This document shows, one piece after another, positions 42,896-52,252 of a stretch of 64,000 nucleotides of DNA. Under the pieces are notes generated by a model, which had not been told where the DNA came from, searched no databases, and saw only the letters and a program-made list of their open reading frames with translations. Each line of letters starts with the position of its first letter. Position 1 is the first letter of the stretch. Source of the stretch: Myroides odoratimimus (lineage in GTDB: Bacteria; Bacteroidota; Bacteroidia; Flavobacteriales; Flavobacteriaceae); contig NZ_BCMQ01000005.1 of the NCBI RefSeq assembly GCF_001485415.1, positions 124,001 through 188,000 on the forward strand, read 5' to 3'. A program made the position numbers and the translations under genes.

Positions 42896-44422
42896 ATGAG
42901 AAAAACAATTTTTAAATATATAGCGTTTAGTGTTCTATTTTCTATTGGAATGACTTCTTGTTCTTTAGATACTGAACCTACAGATGCAGTGGTGAATGAG
43001 AATGTTTTTACTACAGTAGAAGGTAATGACAAGGTATTGATCGGTACATGGGCTAACTTAATGGATTCATATAGTACTTATGCTAATCCAGGATATGGAG
43101 CGTTTTTAAGAACAAACGACGCTATGGGGAATGATGTAGTGGTGAATAATATGTATGGATTTAGTAGTCATTATGCTTTCACAGCTCTTTATAATCGTGG
43201 AGGGACAAATTCGTTTAGTTGGAATCTTACGTATAAAACGATTGATAATGCTAATAACGTAATTGATAAAGTATTTGCTTCAGAAGGTACTGTAAATGAA
43301 AAACAGCGTGTACGTGGTCAAGCATTAGCGTTGAGAGGATTTATGTACTTACACTTAGCTTCTAGTTATGCATTAGCTATAGACGTAAATCCTAATGCTG
43401 TAGTAGGGCCTATTTATTTGACTGCAACTACACCTAGTACAGTACCTGCATCAGCAGCTACTGTGACAGAAGTGTATAAACAAGCCATTTCGGATTTAGA
43501 AGAAGCGTTGTCTTTGATACCTGATACTTATAAGAGAAATCTTAAGTATAAATTTGATAAGACTGTAGTACAAGGATTATTGGCACGTGCTTATTTGTAT
43601 ACTCAGAATTGGGAGAAAGCTAATTTTTATGCAGAGGCAGTGTTGAGCAAGTATGGTCAATTGATGTCAGAAGATGATTATAAGAGTGGTTTTAACGACT
43701 CTAGTAATGTAGAGTGGATATGGGGACATCAACAGACATCTGAACAAAGTGGGGCTTCTTATCAGTTTAACTATTTAGATGTAACATCAAAAGAGAGTTA
43801 TTATTTCAGTTTTAATGCTGACCCTTACTTTAAAGAGTTATTTGATGAAGGGGATTATAGAAAAAGTATGATTTACTGGACTCCAGATCCTTCTAATACT
43901 TCTCCGAAAACGAGAGATGTAGCTTATATGAGATATGCTAAATTTAAGTTTAAAGCTGGTCGTATAGCAGATATTGTATTAATGCGTTCGTCAGAGATGT
44001 ATCTAATAAGTGCAGAAGCAAAAGCTAGATTAGGACGTGCTGATGCTATTAATGCCTTGAATGTTTTAAAAACAGCAAGAGGTGCTAAGGAAGTGAGTGG
44101 ATTAAGTGGACAAGCTCTTCTTGATGAAATCTGGATAGAGAGAAGAAAAGAATTGTTTGGTGAAGGATTTTCACGAGTGGATATTGTGCGTAACAAGTTG
44201 GCTGTAGAAAGAAAGTTATATCCTCAAGATAAGTTGGTTCCTTATACTTATGAAGTAATGGATAGCCAAGGTAAGATAAGCCAGATAACGGTAGATTTAT
44301 TACCACAAGGACATAGAATCATTAGTTTTTCTGACAAGTCTTCTTTTGTTCCTAATAGTGTGAATTACTTATTTAGAATTCCAGAGGTAGAGGAGATCGA
44401 AAATGGAAACCTTTATAAATAA
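42896..44422 (+). CDS. susD: SusD/RagB-family nutrient-binding outer-membrane lipoprotein
   Basis: Surface lipoprotein that caps the SusC barrel and binds the substrate. Lipobox ending TSC (Cys22, followed by SLDTEPTD), the TPR-like helical N-terminal part (RGQALALRGFMYLHLASSYA) and the C-terminal IWIERRKELFGEGFSRVDIVR match the family. At 508 aa it has the usual length. It ends with a strong terminator. Together with SusC it is a complete uptake pair without an adjacent sensor or hydrolase. Confidence 0.96.
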   Translation: MRKTIFKYIAFSVLFSIGMTSCSLDTEPTDAVVNENVFTTVEGNDKVLIGTWANLMDSYSTYANPGYGAFLRTNDAMGNDVVVNNMYGFSSHYAFTALYNRGGTNSFSWNLTYKTIDNANNVIDKVFASEGTVNEKQRVRGQALALRGFMYLHLASSYALAIDVNPNAVVGPIYLTATTPSTVPASAATVTEVYKQAISDLEEALSLIPDTYKRNLKYKFDKTVVQGLLARAYLYTQNWEKANFYAEAVLSKYGQLMSEDDYKSGFNDSSNVEWIWGHQQTSEQSGASYQFNYLDVTSKESYYFSFNADPYFKELFDEGDYRKSMIYWTPDPSNTSPKTRDVAYMRYAKFKFKAGRIADIVLMRSSEMYLISAEAKARLGRADAINALNVLKTARGAKEVSGLSGQALLDEIWIERRKELFGEGFSRVDIVRNKLAVERKLYPQDKLVPYTYEVMDSQGKISQITVDLLPQGHRIISFSDKSSFVPNSVNYLFRIPEVEEIENGNLYK

Positions 44423-44462
44423 GGGAAAAAATAAAAAGAATTAGTTAGCGTTTATTCATATA

Positions 44463-44500
44463 AAAGGTTGCTCTTAATATTATAATTAAGAGTAACCTTT
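44463..44500 (+). terminator. Terminator after susD
   Basis: AAAGGTTGCTCTTAAT pairs with ATTAAGAGTAACCTTT (one G-T mismatch pair) across a short loop, followed by TTT. Confidence 0.93.
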
Positions 44501-44522
44501 TTTGTTATAAGACTATTTAGTG

Positions 44523-44556
44523 TTGTGTTAATACTAGAAAAAGTTATGTATTTTTG
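44523..44556 (+). promoter_or_regulatory. Promoter of the LuxR-type regulator
   Basis: TTG at 44523-44525 and TATTTTTG at 44549-44556 (23 bp). The gene also has AAGGAG about 7 bases before its ATG, an unusual Shine-Dalgarno-like sequence for this phylum. Confidence 0.5.
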
Positions 44557-44626
44557 TAGTAGAATATTAATAAGATACTTTATTCTAGCAATAGAGGAGT
44601 GGAAGAGTTAACTTAAGGAGATAAGG

Positions 44627-45283
44627 ATGTTAAATATAGGGATAGTAGAGAGTCAAGAAATCACGCGTTACGCTTTACAAGGGCTTATTAGAGAGGTTTG
44701 CTCAGGAGAGGTAAGTATTGTTGAGATTGATGATTTGACGGGCTTAAAGAGTTATCTTCTAAAGAACCCTAGTGCAGTCATTATTGTAGATCCTTTTAGT
44801 AGATGTCTAGAGAAGCAAACGGAGTTATTGCTACTGCTGCGAGAGCAAAGTGAGAAGTCACAATGGTTGTTGTTTTTTAGTGAGTTAAATGAGCAATGGT
44901 TAAAACAGTTTTTGTCTAATCGCATTTCTGCTTTTAATATTGTCTTCCAAAATGATAAGCTAGAACATATCAAGGAGGGTATCTATAAGACTATTTCTAA
45001 GGAGACCTATCTCGCACCTTGGATAATGAAGAAGCTGGAAGAACATCAGGATAGTATTCTGAAAGTGGAACAGGTGCTTACTAATGCTGAGCGTGAGATA
45101 CTAAAAGAAATAGCATCTGGAAAAATGACTAAGGAGATAGCTGCAGACCGCAATATTAGTGCTCATACAGTGATAACACATCGCAAGAATATATTTAAGA
45201 AACTAGGTGTTAGCAATGTGTATGATGCAACGCGATATGCTATTAGGGCAGGTATTATTACAGTAAATGAGTATTATATCTAA
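44627..45283 (+). CDS. LuxR/NarL-type transcription regulator with a degenerate receiver
   Basis: A 218-aa response-regulator-like protein. The C-terminal LuxR helix-turn-helix is clear: LTNAEREILKEIASGKMTKEIAADRNISAHTVITHRKNIFKKLGV (about 150-196). The N-terminal receiver-like domain has VESQ where typical receivers have two acidic residues, and retains an Asp in IIVDPF; phosphorylation is doubtful. No histidine kinase is adjacent. Its position right after SusCD suggests control of that pair. An AAGGAG lies upstream of the start. Confidence 0.88.
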   Translation: MLNIGIVESQEITRYALQGLIREVCSGEVSIVEIDDLTGLKSYLLKNPSAVIIVDPFSRCLEKQTELLLLLREQSEKSQWLLFFSELNEQWLKQFLSNRISAFNIVFQNDKLEHIKEGIYKTISKETYLAPWIMKKLEEHQDSILKVEQVLTNAEREILKEIASGKMTKEIAADRNISAHTVITHRKNIFKKLGVSNVYDATRYAIRAGIITVNEYYI

Positions 45284-45299
45284 TGATAGAAATAAAAAA

Positions 45300-45317
45300 A
45301 ACTGCTATTAAGCAGTT
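45300..45317. terminator. Bidirectional terminator between luxR-like gene and engB
   Basis: AACTGCT-atta-AGCAGTT with A run before and T run after; both convergent genes end here. Confidence 0.93.
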
Positions 45318-45325
45318 TTTTTGTT

Positions 45326-45946
45326 TTATATAAAGTTTTGATTTTTAAACATCTCAACGTTTATTTCTTCGATATAGTTTAAGACTTCGTCTCTACCAGT
45401 TTTGTCTTCTGATGAGGTAACAAAGCACGGAGGCATTTCTTCCCAGTTATCAGCTAACATTTTCTTTCTGTAGTCGGCTATTAGTCCAGCTACTTTTTGC
45501 TTACCTACTTTATCAGCTTTAGTAAAGATGATAGAGAAAGGAACTTCTGTCTCTCCTAGGTATTGCATGAATTCTAAGTCAATCTTCTGAGCCTCATGTC
45601 TGATATCTACTAATACAAAGGCACTTACTAATTGTTGTCTATTCTCGAAGTAATCTGTGATGAACTTCTGGAATACAGCTTTAGTCTTTTTAGATACTTT
45701 TGCGTACCCATAACCTGGTAAGTCTACTAAATACCAATTAGAATTAATTTTAAAGTGGTTGATTAGTTGTGTCTTTCCTGGTCTAGAAGAGGTTTTGGCT
45801 AAGTATTTTTGATTAGTAAGCATATTGATCAGAGAAGACTTACCTACATTAGATCTACCGATGAATGCGTATTCAGGGATAGGTTCATTAGGACACTTCT
45901 TAGCGTCAGAGTTACTAACAACAAATTCAGCTGTATTTATTTTCAT
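45326..45946 (-). CDS. engB: Ribosome biogenesis GTPase YsxC/EngB
   Basis: Essential GTPase needed for late 50S assembly. G1 [12 protein letters not shown] (near 28), LPGYGYAK (G3), FTKADKVGK (G4) are in order. At 206 aa it has the normal length. The hydrolase gene upstream on the same strand ends one base before it starts, so the two are probably cotranscribed. Confidence 0.97.
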   Translation of the reverse strand: MKINTAEFVVSNSDAKKCPNEPIPEYAFIGRSNVGKSSLINMLTNQKYLAKTSSRPGKTQLINHFKINSNWYLVDLPGYGYAKVSKKTKAVFQKFITDYFENRQQLVSAFVLVDIRHEAQKIDLEFMQYLGETEVPFSIIFTKADKVGKQKVAGLIADYRKKMLADNWEEMPPCFVTSSEDKTGRDEVLNYIEEINVEMFKNQNFI

Positions 45947-45947
45947 T

Positions 45948-46715
45948 TTACTTGATATTTCTTTTGATAAACCACGCGTTTAGTAATTCGTTGAATTGAT
46001 CTGGGTGTTCCATCATAGCAGCATGTCCACACTCATCGATCCAATACAGGTCAGAGTCAGGTAGTAGTTCATTGAACTCTACAGCTACTTCAGGAGGGGT
46101 TACTTTATCATTCTTTCCCCAGATTAAACACGTAGGTACTTTTATTTTAGGTAAATCTTTAGACATATTGTGTCGTATCGCACTTTTGGCGATAGTAATA
46201 GTCTTGATTACTTTCATTCGATCATTAACTGTAGCAAAGACTTCGTCTACGATTTCTTTAGTAGCTATTTCTGGGTGATAAAATACATCTTCAGCTTTCT
46301 TCTTGATATATTCATAGTCCCCACGTTTAGGGTAACTGTCTCCCATAGCACTTTCGTATAAGCCAGAGCTTCCTGTTAATACCATCGCTTGAAGATATTC
46401 AGGATACATTTTTGAAAAGTACAAAGCGATATGTCCTCCTAGAGAATTTCCTAGCAAGATCACTTTTTTATAACCTCTTCTATCTATAAAATCTTTTACA
46501 AATTTTGCGAAAGCCTTTACATTCGTTTTTAAAATACTGTTCGTGTAAAGTGGAAGTTCTGGAAGAACTACTTTGTAACCTTCATTTGGGAAAAAATTTG
46601 TAACACCATCAAAATTGCTCAGACCTCCCATTAATCCGTGTAAGATAACAATTGGTGTACCTTCGCCAATTTCTATAAAACGGAATTTACCATCTTCTTT
46701 TAAAGTTCGCTCCAT
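45948..46715 (-). CDS. Alpha/beta hydrolase
   Basis: Alpha/beta hydrolase fold. The oxyanion region is [13 protein letters not shown], the nucleophile elbow [10 protein letters not shown] (Ser near 94), the catalytic Asp sits in [13 protein letters not shown] and the His in [15 protein letters not shown]. At 255 aa, small for the fold. Substrate unknown; relatives include esterases and haloalkane dehalogenase-like proteins. First gene of the engB transcript, with TATATTTG (plus 46747-46754) as a possible -7 element. Confidence 0.93.
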   Translation of the reverse strand: MERTLKEDGKFRFIEIGEGTPIVILHGLMGGLSNFDGVTNFFPNEGYKVVLPELPLYTNSILKTNVKAFAKFVKDFIDRRGYKKVILLGNSLGGHIALYFSKMYPEYLQAMVLTGSSGLYESAMGDSYPKRGDYEYIKKKAEDVFYHPEIATKEIVDEVFATVNDRMKVIKTITIAKSAIRHNMSKDLPKIKVPTCLIWGKNDKVTPPEVAVEFNELLPDSDLYWIDECGHAAMMEHPDQFNELLNAWFIKRNIK

Positions 46716-46994
46716 GTAGTTTCTAAATGCGATTTTTAAATTCCCACAAATATACGTTTTTAAATATGAGAAAAATTCTAAAAGGAGTAATAATTTATTG
46801 TAAAAGTGTGAATTTGTCCATTTCAGCGCTTCTGGCCTTGTTGTAAATGCTAATTTATGGATGTTGATAAAAGCATTTTTATAGTCAAATGCGAGGGTTC
46901 GAATTGTGATTTGTATTTTAAAATTAAGGGCTATTAGTCAGCTGATTACCCTATTTACTTGAATTATTTAGTTTAACACTCAAAACTTATCAAC
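46716..46994. other. Upstream region of the dcw cluster, gene-free
   Basis: Contains the minus-strand -7 motif for the hydrolase gene (46747-46754). Otherwise AT-rich, with no credible ORF beyond a 26-codon reading frame without supporting signals. Confidence 0.5.
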
Positions 46995-47024
46995 AAAGTG
47001 GGAAAAAGTGGTAAATTGTGGTAA
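46995..47024 (+). promoter_or_regulatory. Three MraZ boxes upstream of mraZ
   Basis: AAAGTGGGAA (46995), AAAGTGGTAA (47005) and ATTGTGGTAA (47015) are direct repeats at exact 10-bp spacing, matching the known MraZ operator type of phased AAAGTG-like boxes. They end 10 bases before the -7 element, a fit for repression of the dcw promoter by MraZ. Confidence 0.9.
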
Positions 47025-47033
47025 AAAATTGAC

Positions 47034-47041
47034 TACATTTG
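47034..47041 (+). promoter_or_regulatory. -7 element TACATTTG of the dcw operon
   Basis: Exact TAnnTTTG match 28 bases before the mraZ ATG and directly after the MraZ boxes. The -33 region overlaps the boxes. Confidence 0.65.
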
Positions 47042-47069
47042 CTAAGATTATATTTATAGGTGTACATAG

Positions 47070-47525
47070 ATGGCAATAATCGGAACATATGAATGCAAAA
47101 TAGACGCCAAAGGAAGGGTGCTAGTACCTGCTTCTCTAAAGAAGCAGTTGCCTGGTATTGGTGATGGTTTTGTATTAAAACGTTCTGTTTTTGAGAGCTG
47201 TTTAGAGTTATGGCCGATGGCGGAATGGGATAAAATGATGAGCAAAATAGGAAAGTTGAATCCTTTTGATAAAAAGAATGATGCTTTTATTCGTCGTTTT
47301 ATGGCCGGTGTAAAGAATGTTGAAATAGATGATGCAGGACGTCTTTTGATAGCGAAAGACTTAATCGACTTTGCACAAATAAGCAAGGATCTTGTTTTTT
47401 CGTCTAAAGTGAATATAATGGAAATTTGGGATAAGAAATTGTATGAGGCAACGCTAGAGGTAGATGATTTTGATTTCGGAGAGTTGGCTCAGGATGTAAT
47501 GAGTAATATAAGTTTTGATGAGTAA
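47070..47525 (+). CDS. mraZ: Transcriptional regulator MraZ
   Basis: DNA-binding AbrB-like repressor of the division and cell wall cluster. GTYECKIDAKGRVLVPASLKKQL (domain 1, DxKGR motif) and VEIDDAGRLLIAKDLIDFA (domain 2) are the paired SpoVT-AbrB folds. At 151 aa it has the normal length. It is the first gene of the cluster; three phased boxes upstream are its likely operator. Its end overlaps rsmH by 8 bases. Confidence 0.97.
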   Translation: MAIIGTYECKIDAKGRVLVPASLKKQLPGIGDGFVLKRSVFESCLELWPMAEWDKMMSKIGKLNPFDKKNDAFIRRFMAGVKNVEIDDAGRLLIAKDLIDFAQISKDLVFSSKVNIMEIWDKKLYEATLEVDDFDFGELAQDVMSNISFDE

Positions 47526-48429
47526 AGAAGAATACGGTTATCACAGACCTGTTTTGTTGACAGAGAGTATTGATGGATTAATTACTGATCCGAATGGTGT
47601 CTATGTAGATGTGACATTCGGAGGAGGAGGGCACTCTAGAGAGATACTTAACCGTCTAGGAAGTGAAGGAAAGTTGTTTGCATTTGATCAAGATGAGGAT
47701 GCATTAGCTAATGCGATAGATGACCCAAGGTTTACTTTGATTAATCAAAACTTTAGATACCTGAAACGTTATTTGCGTTTTCATGGAGTGAAGGAGGTAG
47801 ATGGAGTGTTAGGAGATTTAGGAGTGTCATCACATCAGTTCGACGTGCCAGAGAGAGGATTCTCGACTAGATTCGATGGTGAGCTAGATATGAGAATGAA
47901 TCAGTCTGGAGATATCTCTGCTTTTAACGTGGTGAATGAGTATGAAGAAGCAGACCTTAGAAATATGTTTTATATGTATGGGGAATTAAAAAATGCCGGA
48001 GCAATTGCAAATACAATTGTCAAAGCTAGAACAGATGCCCCAATCAAGAATACAGATGAATTAAAAGAGGTGTTGGCTAGATTCTTACCTGCACATAAGA
48101 GTGCTAGAATTTTGGCTCAGATATATCAAGCGATTCGAATAGAAGTGAATCAGGAAATGGATGTATTGAAAGAAATGTTGACGCAAAGTCAAGAGGTCTT
48201 GAAGCCGAAAGGGAGATTGAGCATTATCTCTTACCATTCATTAGAAGATCGTTTAGTGAAACGATTTATGAAAAACGGAATGTTCGAAGGAGAACCTGAA
48301 AAAGACTTCTTTGGAAGATTTGAAGTTCCGATGAAACAGCTAGGGAAGTTAATCTTGCCTACTGATGAAGAAATTGCAGTAAATAATAGAGCTCGCTCTG
48401 CGAAATTGAGAATTGCCGAGAAAAAATGA
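47518..48429 (+). CDS. rsmH: 16S rRNA (cytosine1402-N4)-methyltransferase
   Basis: SAM-dependent methyltransferase modifying C1402 in the 16S rRNA decoding centre. GVYVDVTFGGGGHSREIL (SAM loop), LGDLGVSSHQFDVPERGFSTR and SYHSLEDRLVKRFMK are typical. I use the ATG at 47518 (303 aa); an in-frame TTG one codon earlier is less likely. It overlaps mraZ (8 bases) and ftsL (4 bases). Confidence 0.97.
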   Translation: MSKEEYGYHRPVLLTESIDGLITDPNGVYVDVTFGGGGHSREILNRLGSEGKLFAFDQDEDALANAIDDPRFTLINQNFRYLKRYLRFHGVKEVDGVLGDLGVSSHQFDVPERGFSTRFDGELDMRMNQSGDISAFNVVNEYEEADLRNMFYMYGELKNAGAIANTIVKARTDAPIKNTDELKEVLARFLPAHKSARILAQIYQAIRIEVNQEMDVLKEMLTQSQEVLKPKGRLSIISYHSLEDRLVKRFMKNGMFEGEPEKDFFGRFEVPMKQLGKLILPTDEEIAVNNRARSAKLRIAEKK

Positions 48430-48785
48430 AAAATAAAATAAGTAGCCCAGGAGATATTATCAAAGCGAAGATTCTTGTTAATGAGAATTCAGCTAAGACT
48501 TGGGCATTTATTATTTATGTAATCATTTTAAGTTTATTGTTAATTGGTAATACTCAGTCGTATGAGGCGAAAGTATTTAAAATAGCAAAACTAACTCATG
48601 AAGTGAAGATGTTGCGTGCAGAGTTTGTTGATACACGATCAGAGTTAATGGAACTGAAGATGGAATCTACCATCACTAAGAACTTAGAAGAAGATGGGAT
48701 ATTCCCTTCAGAGACACCAGCGACGAAGATTAAAGTAACTAGAGAAGTAGAAAAAGAAAGTTTTTGGGATAAGTTATGGCGCTAA
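48426..48785 (+). CDS. ftsL: FtsL-like cell division protein
   Basis: Small bitopic division protein joining FtsQ to the septal machinery. It is recognised from position (between rsmH and the PBP gene) and topology: a single membrane helix (TWAFIIYVIILSLLLIGNT) near 25-42 followed by a coiled-coil-like stretch (KIAKLTHEVKMLRAEFVDTRSELMELKM). Sequence identity to E. coli FtsL is too low to see. 119 aa; ATG overlaps the rsmH TGA. Confidence 0.85.
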   Translation: MKNKISSPGDIIKAKILVNENSAKTWAFIIYVIILSLLLIGNTQSYEAKVFKIAKLTHEVKMLRAEFVDTRSELMELKMESTITKNLEEDGIFPSETPATKIKVTREVEKESFWDKLWR

Positions 48786-50779
48786 ATAATAAGAATATTT
48801 ATGTGAATATATACCTTATCTCTGCTTTGGTTTTGCTCTTTGCAGGGGGGATTGTCTATCGATTAGTACAGATCCAAGGGATAGAAGGAAAAGAGCTAAG
48901 AGCTAAGGCTCAAGATAAAACTAGAGTAAAGATAGAAGAGATTCCTGCGAATAGAGGGAATGTGTATTCGTCAGATGGAAGTCTATTAGCGACTTCTGTA
49001 CCGGTCTTTGAAATTCGTTTTGATGGTTTGGCACCTAGTGAGAAGGATTTTTATGAGAATGTGAAGCCATTATCTGATTCTTTAGGAGTGATGTTTAAGA
49101 AACCTTCTAGCTATTATGAGAATTTGCTTAGAAAGGCCAGAAAGAATGGAAACAGATATGTATTCATAGCTAAAGATCTTAGTTATACACAATATGTAAG
49201 AGTTAAAAGCTTTCCTCTTTTAAAAAGAGGCCCTTATAAAGGAGGGCTTATATCTCTGCAAAAAACAATTAGGCAACATCCTATTGGTAAGATTGCACAA
49301 CGAACAATCGGGTATGAAAGAAAGAATGAGGATAATTCTTTCACTCGAGTGGGAATAGAAGGAGCATTTACATCTTATTTAAGTGGAGTAGATGGTCGTA
49401 GAAAGATGCAAAGTCTTGGAAAGGATCAATGGAAGCCTATTAATGATGAAAATGAGATAGAGCCTATCGATGGGCAAGATATCGTATCTACCATTGATGT
49501 CTATATACAAGATATCGCTCACCATGCACTACTAAAACAATTAGAGTATTATAGTGCAGATCATGGGTGTGTGGTGGTAATGGAAGTTGGAACTGGTGCT
49601 ATTAAGGCTATTTCTAATTTAGGACGATCTGAAAGTGGTAATTATTATGAAACGATTAATTATGCTGTAGGAGAGAAACACGAGCCTGGTTCTACGTTTA
49701 AGCTAGCATCATTATTAGCTCTTTTAGAAAAAGGTAAAAGTGATACTGCTAGGATATACGATACGAATGATGGTGTTGTGAAATTCTATAATGCTAGAGT
49801 TCGTGATTCTAAATGGGGAGGATATGGTAAGATATCGTTAGCTAGAGGAATAGAGGTGTCTTCAAACACTGTAATAACACAAGCAGTGAATGAAGGATTT
49901 AAAGATAAGCCTAGTGAGTTTACTAATTATCTATCTACTCTAGGTATGGATAAGGCATTAGATATACCTATTAAAGGAGCTAGTGTACCTTATATACCGA
50001 AACCTGGTAAAAAAGGCTGGAGTGGATTAGCGCTGCCTTGGATGGCTTTTGGGTATGGTATTTCAATAACACCTTTACATACATTGACATTGTATAATGC
50101 AGTAGCAAATAATGGAGTAATGGTGAAACCAATGTTTGTCTCAGAAGTAAAAGAGTTTAATAAAACAGTGGTGAAGTTTGAACCAGAGGTTTTAAACCCT
50201 CAGATTGCTTCTCCAGAGGTTATTAAACAGGTACAAGGAGTACTGACTAATGTAGTTGTAAAAGGTACAGGTAGAAAAGTAGGTTCTCCTAATTTCTCAA
50301 TGGCGGGTAAAACGGGAACTGCTCAGGTAAATTATGGAAAAGGAAAAGGAAAGGATATGTATTATTCTTCTTCTTTTGCTGGTTATTTCCCGACAGAGAA
50401 TCCGAAATATTCATGTATAGTAATTATACATAAACCAGATAGAACGAAGAGTTATTATGGTGCGGATGTGTCTGGACCAGTATTTAAACGTATAGCACAG
50501 AAGATATATACGGATGTGCCTACAACAACAAGTTTGAGCAATATAGATGAAGTACCATCTAATGTGAGAACGAGTTACCAAGATTATCATGAAATAGTAA
50601 TGGATAATCTTGAAGTTATGCCTGATGTGAGAGGAATGTATGCAATGGATGCAGTACCTCTTTTAGAAAATCTAGGCTTAAAAGTAGAAATAAAAGGAAT
50701 AGGAAAAATAAAGAAACAGTCTGTAATAGCTGGACAAAAAATAAGTAGAAATCAAAAAGTAGTATTAGAACTATCGTGA
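48776..50779 (+). CDS. ftsI: Penicillin-binding protein (FtsI/PBP3-type) with one PASTA domain
   Basis: Septal peptidoglycan transpeptidase. One N-terminal membrane anchor (IYLISALVLLFAGGIVYRLV), a PBP dimerisation domain (about 50-210), and a transpeptidase domain with all three catalytic motifs: PGSTFKLAS (SxxK near 306), SSNT (SxN near 362) and AGKTGTAQ (KTG near 512). A C-terminal PASTA domain (MPDVRGMYAMDAVPLLENLG, from about 618) is typical of flavobacterial FtsI. 667 aa. Overlaps ftsL by 10 bases and murE by 4. Confidence 0.95.
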   Translation: MALNNKNIYVNIYLISALVLLFAGGIVYRLVQIQGIEGKELRAKAQDKTRVKIEEIPANRGNVYSSDGSLLATSVPVFEIRFDGLAPSEKDFYENVKPLSDSLGVMFKKPSSYYENLLRKARKNGNRYVFIAKDLSYTQYVRVKSFPLLKRGPYKGGLISLQKTIRQHPIGKIAQRTIGYERKNEDNSFTRVGIEGAFTSYLSGVDGRRKMQSLGKDQWKPINDENEIEPIDGQDIVSTIDVYIQDIAHHALLKQLEYYSADHGCVVVMEVGTGAIKAISNLGRSESGNYYETINYAVGEKHEPGSTFKLASLLALLEKGKSDTARIYDTNDGVVKFYNARVRDSKWGGYGKISLARGIEVSSNTVITQAVNEGFKDKPSEFTNYLSTLGMDKALDIPIKGASVPYIPKPGKKGWSGLALPWMAFGYGISITPLHTLTLYNAVANNGVMVKPMFVSEVKEFNKTVVKFEPEVLNPQIASPEVIKQVQGVLTNVVVKGTGRKVGSPNFSMAGKTGTAQVNYGKGKGKDMYYSSSFAGYFPTENPKYSCIVIIHKPDRTKSYYGADVSGPVFKRIAQKIYTDVPTTTSLSNIDEVPSNVRTSYQDYHEIVMDNLEVMPDVRGMYAMDAVPLLENLGLKVEIKGIGKIKKQSVIAGQKISRNQKVVLELS

Positions 50780-52233
50780 AAAAGTTAAACGAATTATTAT
50801 ACAAAGCAAAAATGATATCTGTTACAGGAGGTGATTTAGAACTTTCTATAGCAAAGATTGCATTTGATTCACGTGAAGTTTCAAAAGAGACTCTATTTGT
50901 AGCTATACCTGGTACTGTAGTAGATGGTCATGATTATATCACACAAGCAATCAAAGATGGTGCTAGTGCTGTTATTTGTGAGAAACTACCAGTTGATATT
51001 GCACAAGGAGTAACTTATATTTTAGTAGAAGATAGTAATAAGGCATTAGCCATCGTTGCTAGTAATTTTTATGACAATCCTTCTTCTAAATTAAAATTAG
51101 TAGGAGTAACAGGTACCAATGGTAAAACGACTATTGCTACTCTACTATATACATTGTTTAAGAATTTAGGATACGAGGCAGGTTTATTGTCTACTGTAGT
51201 TATAAAAGTAGGAGATATAGATTATAATGCTACTCATACTACGCCAGATTCTCTTACGATCAATCATTATTTAAATGAGATGGTAGAGGCTGGATGTGAA
51301 TACTGTTTTATGGAAGTTAGTTCGCATGGTATTGTTCAGATGCGTACACATAGTCTAGAGTTTGATGGAGGGATATTTACTAACCTAACACACGATCATC
51401 TAGATTATCACAAAACATTTGCTGAATATAGAAATGCGAAGAAAGCCTTTTTCGATCAGTTGCCTAAAGGTTCTTTTGCAATAACGAATGTAGATGATAA
51501 AAATGGGTTGATTATGACCCAAAATACAGATGCAACTATCAAGACTTACGGTCTTAAGAATGTAGCTGATTATAAAGCAGAAGTATTAGAAAGTCAGTTC
51601 TCAGGAATGCTGATGAAGATTAATCAGCGAGAGATTTGGGTTCAACTAATAGGACTCTTCAATGCTTCTAATCTATTGGCTGTTTATGCAGCAGCTATTC
51701 AATTAGGAGTGAATGAAGATGAGGCTTTGTTAGAAGTAAGTAAGTTAACTAGTGTAGCAGGAAGATTCCAATACGTAGTATCTTCTAAGAAGGTTACTGC
51801 TATAGTAGATTACGCTCACACACCTGACGCATTAAAAAATGTAGTAGAAACAATTAACTCTATTCGTACTTATAATGAGAAGCTGATCACAGTAGTAGGA
51901 TGTGGAGGTAATAGAGATAAAACAAAAAGACCAGAGATGGCACAGATAGCCTCAGAACTGAGTAATAAAGTAATATTCACTTCAGATAACCCACGATTCG
52001 AAGACCCTGTTGTAATCTTAGAAGAAATGGAAAAAGGAGTGGAGCCTCAGAATACGATGAAGACGATAATAGTGGTAGATCGTAAGCAAGCTATCAAATT
52101 AGCTTGTCAGCAGGCAGAAGCTGGGGATATTATTTTAATCGCTGGTAAGGGACATGAGACTTATCAGGAGATTAAAGGGGTAAGAAATCATTTTAATGAT
52201 TTAGAGATTGTAACTGAATTTTTAGAACAATAG
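50776..52233 (+). CDS. murE: UDP-MurNAc-tripeptide synthetase (GTG start)
   Basis: Mur ligase adding the third amino acid (meso-diaminopimelate in this phylum) to UDP-MurNAc-L-Ala-D-Glu. ATP loop VGVTGTNGKTTIATLLYTL (near 112), LTHDHLDYHKTFAEYRNAK, and DYAHTPDALKNVVETI. DNPRFEDP (near 408) matches the DNPR motif that binds diaminopimelate. The gene begins with GTG, whose second to fourth bases form the upstream stop (GTGA). 485 aa. Confidence 0.96.
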   Translation: MKKLNELLYKAKMISVTGGDLELSIAKIAFDSREVSKETLFVAIPGTVVDGHDYITQAIKDGASAVICEKLPVDIAQGVTYILVEDSNKALAIVASNFYDNPSSKLKLVGVTGTNGKTTIATLLYTLFKNLGYEAGLLSTVVIKVGDIDYNATHTTPDSLTINHYLNEMVEAGCEYCFMEVSSHGIVQMRTHSLEFDGGIFTNLTHDHLDYHKTFAEYRNAKKAFFDQLPKGSFAITNVDDKNGLIMTQNTDATIKTYGLKNVADYKAEVLESQFSGMLMKINQREIWVQLIGLFNASNLLAVYAAAIQLGVNEDEALLEVSKLTSVAGRFQYVVSSKKVTAIVDYAHTPDALKNVVETINSIRTYNEKLITVVGCGGNRDKTKRPEMAQIASELSNKVIFTSDNPRFEDPVVILEEMEKGVEPQNTMKTIIVVDRKQAIKLACQQAEAGDIILIAGKGHETYQEIKGVRNHFNDLEIVTEFLEQ

Positions 52234-52252
52234 AATAAGGGAGATTTAAGGT

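Noticed and set aside
46767..46847. 26-codon ORF upstream of mraZ
   Set aside because: No promoter or terminator around it and no composition signal; probably chance.
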